This document shows, one piece after another, positions 62,128 through 64,000 of a stretch of DNA of 64,000 nt. Below the pieces are notes generated by a model. The model worked only from the letters and a program-made list of their open reading frames with translations, was not told where the DNA came from and made no database searches. Source of the DNA: Bacteroidota bacterium (GTDB lineage Bacteria > Bacteroidota > Bacteroidia > B-17B0 > Aurantibacillaceae); assembly GCA_018267655.1 (NCBI GenBank), contig JAFDYB010000083.1:1-64000 (forward strand), written 5' to 3'. The position numbers and the translations under genes were made by a program. Positions within the stretch are counted from its first letter, which is position 1. The number at the start of each line of letters is the position of its first letter.

Positions 62128-62740
62128 TTATAAGTTGTTTTTTACATATTCGTTATGCACTTTTATTATTCTACTTTTTACCTCATTCCATGTTACAGGT
62201 AAAAGCATAATAGGCATTTCTTCATTTTCGGCATCTTCAAAATATACTAAACTTTTTAAAGCCATAAATAAAGATCCATCACTATATTTTTTTTGATACA
62301 AGTCTAAAATTTCTGTAAGCGTCATTTCTTTCAGTAAAAAATAGATATCAATGAAATCTTTTTTACTTCCTCGGCCTGTTATTGCTGCAATTTTCATTGC
62401 AGCAATATCTTTTTTTTCTGCTAATTTAAAATCACCTTCTTCTATGATATTTTCAATCATAATTCACTATATCCAGTTTTACCCCATCAAGCAGATAAAT
62501 ATTAATGTTCTTAGAGTTTCTTAACTGTACAACATTTCCAATTTCTTTTAATCCTGCATTTATGTCTATAACATCTTCGTTTATCTTACCAAACAAATCA
62601 ATGTCAACTGACTTTCTATGTCCTATTTGCAGGGCTAATGATGTACCTCCAACTAACCTAAGTTGGTGAAACATACTAGTTGTTTGTAGTTTTCTTAAAA
62701 GTTCCAATGTTGGTTTGTCAACCGTGTTGTAGTGTAGCAT
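62128..62740 (-). pseudogene. AbiEii-type nucleotidyltransferase, split by a frameshift
   Basis: Two overlapping reading frames (62453-62740 and 62128-62460) together make one AbiEii-like protein. The first frame has RLVGGTSLALQIGHRKSVDIDLFG, with the GG/D-x-D nucleotidyltransferase site, and ends LDIVNYD-stop. The second begins IENIIEEGDFKLAEKKDIAAMK and goes on with GRGSKKDFIDIYFLL. Intact family members continue NYH/NYDYPxIE without a break. The join gatt suggests loss of about 11 bases between short repeats. The first frame could still give a 95-aa fragment with the metal site. It is coupled to the DUF6922-like gene upstream. Confidence 0.75.
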
Positions 62741-63009
62741 CGGTATTGTTTTAAAGATGTTTCAGACACATTAGCTATAAAATGTAATGCTTTCGGCTCA
62801 ATATCTCTAAAGTTCATAGTTTGTTCGGCAATAAATAAAACACTGTACTGCTTGCAAATTATTTTCCAATCGTTCCATAAGCCATATTCTAACACACGTT
62901 TTATGATGAGAGCTGCTTGTTTGCTCCAATCGAGCGTTTCTTTGTTTACGTCCCAAAACAAATGGGGCGATAAGCCGGCTTTTATGGGGTTATTATGTTG
63001 CATTAACAA
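62695..63009 (-). CDS. DUF6922-like partner of the AbiEii gene
   Basis: Protein of 104 aa with the pattern LSPHLFWDVNKETLDW, ALIIKRVLEYGLWNDWK and a C-terminal YRCYTTTRLTNQHWNF. I recall this family as the usual upstream neighbour of AbiEii-like nucleotidyltransferases, possibly the antitoxin. It overlaps the nucleotidyltransferase start by 46 bases. The start may be the second Met (MQHNN). Confidence 0.7.
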   Translation of the reverse strand: MLMQHNNPIKAGLSPHLFWDVNKETLDWSKQAALIIKRVLEYGLWNDWKIICKQYSVLFIAEQTMNFRDIEPKALHFIANVSETSLKQYRCYTTTRLTNQHWNF

Positions 63010-63089
63010 AATTCTTTAACTTAATTATTTTACTGCTCAATATTTTTTATATCAAAGGCAAATACATTATAGCCTTTTTTGTGTATTGT

Positions 63090-64000
63090 TTATTTCTTCA
63101 ATATGTTCCAATGCCCTCCTTTTGCAGAACCAATACGTTCTATAAAGCCTATTTCTTTCAACTTTTTTAAATGTACTTGAACATTGCGCGTGTTAATTCC
63201 AATTGCAAGTGCAATTTCTTTTGCACTAATGGCAGCATTCTTTTTAATTAACAACAATATTTCTTGTAATCTTTCACTAACTTTTTCTACGTCTTTTTCT
63301 ACGTCTTTTTCTACGTCTTTTTCTACGTCTTTTTCTACGTCTTTTTCTACGTCTTTTTTCAAAAGCAATTTGCTTACTTTTTGTTTTGTGTACGCTAACG
63401 TAGCCATAAATCCTCCGGCAATTTCTTTACACTCTAAAGACATAGTTGGATAGTTTTGGATTGCTTTTCGAACTCGTGAAAAGCCGCTTCCATACTTTTC
63501 AATATCTCCCGTTAAGTAAAATGCCTCTGCTATTAATTTATTTCTGGCGTAAGCAGGATATGAATTTGTTTTTAAATCTCCTACAGTTAAATTATACTGT
63601 AGCTTTCCAGGATTGAAAAAAGTAATACTGTTATCAAATATTTTTATTTGTATGTCAGCTCCGCTTAAATAATCTCTATGAACAATAGCATTTAGTACCA
63701 ATTCACGCAAAGCCTCTAAGGGGTATTCTGGTATCTCTGCACGTTGCGTTGTTTTCCCTGTAATTTCAAAAGCAAATTTAATTCGAGAAAGTATGTACTT
63801 CATAGTTTCCTCAACTGCATCAAAAAGAGGTAATCTCAGCATTTTATCATCTATAATAAGAGAGGGGGACTTAAATCTGCCTAAATGAATATTGTAAATA
63901 ACATCTTCTTTCGAAAAAAGCAGTAATGCAGCATTTGAAACTTGTTTATTATGAATAAGTTTTAGCTTGGTTAAAGCTTCTTCGGGCACGCCTGATAAAT
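63090..64000 (-). CDS. ATP-binding transcriptional-regulator-like protein (AlbA_2/Schlafen type), 5' end outside window
   Basis: C-terminal 303 or so residues; the frame is open to the window edge, where the N-terminal AlbA_2 domain should begin. A GHKL-type ATPase segment (ALRELVLNAIVHRDY, then FFNPGKL and GDIEKYGSGFSRVRKAI) is followed by a linker of six VEKD units (12-bp repeats at 63281-63352) and a winged-helix domain (ISAKEIALAIGINTRNVQVHLKKLKEIGFIERIG). The family is common in mobile and defence-related regions; function is not established. The next gene on the same strand starts 80 bases downstream. Confidence 0.82.
   Translation of the reverse strand, partial: LSGVPEEALTKLKLIHNKQVSNAALLLFSKEDVIYNIHLGRFKSPSLIIDDKMLRLPLFDAVEETMKYILSRIKFAFEITGKTTQRAEIPEYPLEALRELVLNAIVHRDYLSGADIQIKIFDNSITFFNPGKLQYNLTVGDLKTNSYPAYARNKLIAEAFYLTGDIEKYGSGFSRVRKAIQNYPTMSLECKEIAGGFMATLAYTKQKVSKLLLKKDVEKDVEKDVEKDVEKDVEKDVEKVSERLQEILLLIKKNAAISAKEIALAIGINTRNVQVHLKKLKEIGFIERIGSAKGGHWNILKK
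63281..63352. repeat. Six perfect 12-bp tandem repeats
   Basis: Unit ctttttctacgt repeated six times without error (72 bp), with a partial seventh unit to the right. On the minus strand it encodes VEKD units in the linker of the AlbA_2-type protein. Length in multiples of three keeps the frame, so copy-number change alters linker length only. Confidence 0.95.

Noticed and set aside
61270..62210. Plus-strand ORFs of 130 and 146 codons
   Set aside because: Both are antisense to wzt, whose Walker and ABC signatures are clear; composition is that of a shadow frame.
63281..63352. Possible CRISPR array
   Set aside because: The 12-bp units are directly adjacent, without spacers, and code for a regular VEKD linker.

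Overview
The window is AT-rich DNA from a member of the Bacteroidota. The evidence is a secreted protein with a type IX secretion (T9SS) C-terminal sorting domain, several TAnnTTTG -7 promoter elements, an alpha-2-macroglobulin of the Bacteroidota type, and a short methylmalonyl-CoA mutase small subunit. I cannot place it below phylum with confidence. No rRNA and no CRISPR array is present; the only RNA gene seen is a tRNA-Leu(UAG).

Left part (1-30151), mixed strands, mostly chromosomal housekeeping and envelope genes. The left edge carries the tail of a probable serine recombinase that runs into the 3' end of tRNA-Leu, which looks like the border of an integrated element lying to the left. 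Then come a T9SS-exported Omp28-like protein, a TMTC-like GT-C/TPR membrane protein with an EF-hand-like insert, a very large NtrY-like histidine kinase, a sterol-desaturase-family enzyme, TrmH, and an ECF sigma/anti-sigma pair. A four-gene signalling operon follows: YfiR-like protein, TPR protein, HAMP-SpoIIE phosphatase and beta-propeller. After it come an outer-membrane barrel, an SDR and an amino-acid permease in one operon, aspartate aminotransferase, a 2049-aa alpha-2-macroglobulin, a one-TM protein and mutA without an adjacent mutB. A 36-bp piece of the left-edge recombinase sequence recurs in inverted orientation at 21810-21845.

Middle and right part (30158-62122), every gene on the minus strand: a 32-kb surface-polysaccharide locus of the ABC-transporter (Wzt) type that also carries a Wzy-like membrane protein. 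It contains at least seven glycosyltransferases, two acyltransferase-3 proteins, a hexapeptide acetyltransferase, WecB-like UDP-GlcNAc 2-epimerase, four NAD-dependent sugar epimerase/dehydratase proteins (one with a degenerate active site), a DegT aminotransferase and a FemAB-like protein. It also holds three different AsnB-type amidotransferases plus a WbpG/PseA-type sugar amidotransferase, and a heptose-activation-like module of PfkB kinase, SIS isomerase, epimerase and nucleotidyltransferase. An AAA/DUF4143 ATPase with its own promoter and paired operator-like palindromes sits inside the locus. A 46-codon methyltransferase remnant marks past rearrangement.

Right edge (62128-64000): a defence- or mobility-like insert upstream of wzt. 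It consists of a DUF6922-like gene, an AbiEii-type nucleotidyltransferase broken by a frameshift, and the 3' part of a Schlafen/AlbA_2-type ATP-binding regulator with six perfect 12-bp (VEKD) repeats. The Wzm permease partner of Wzt is not in the window.
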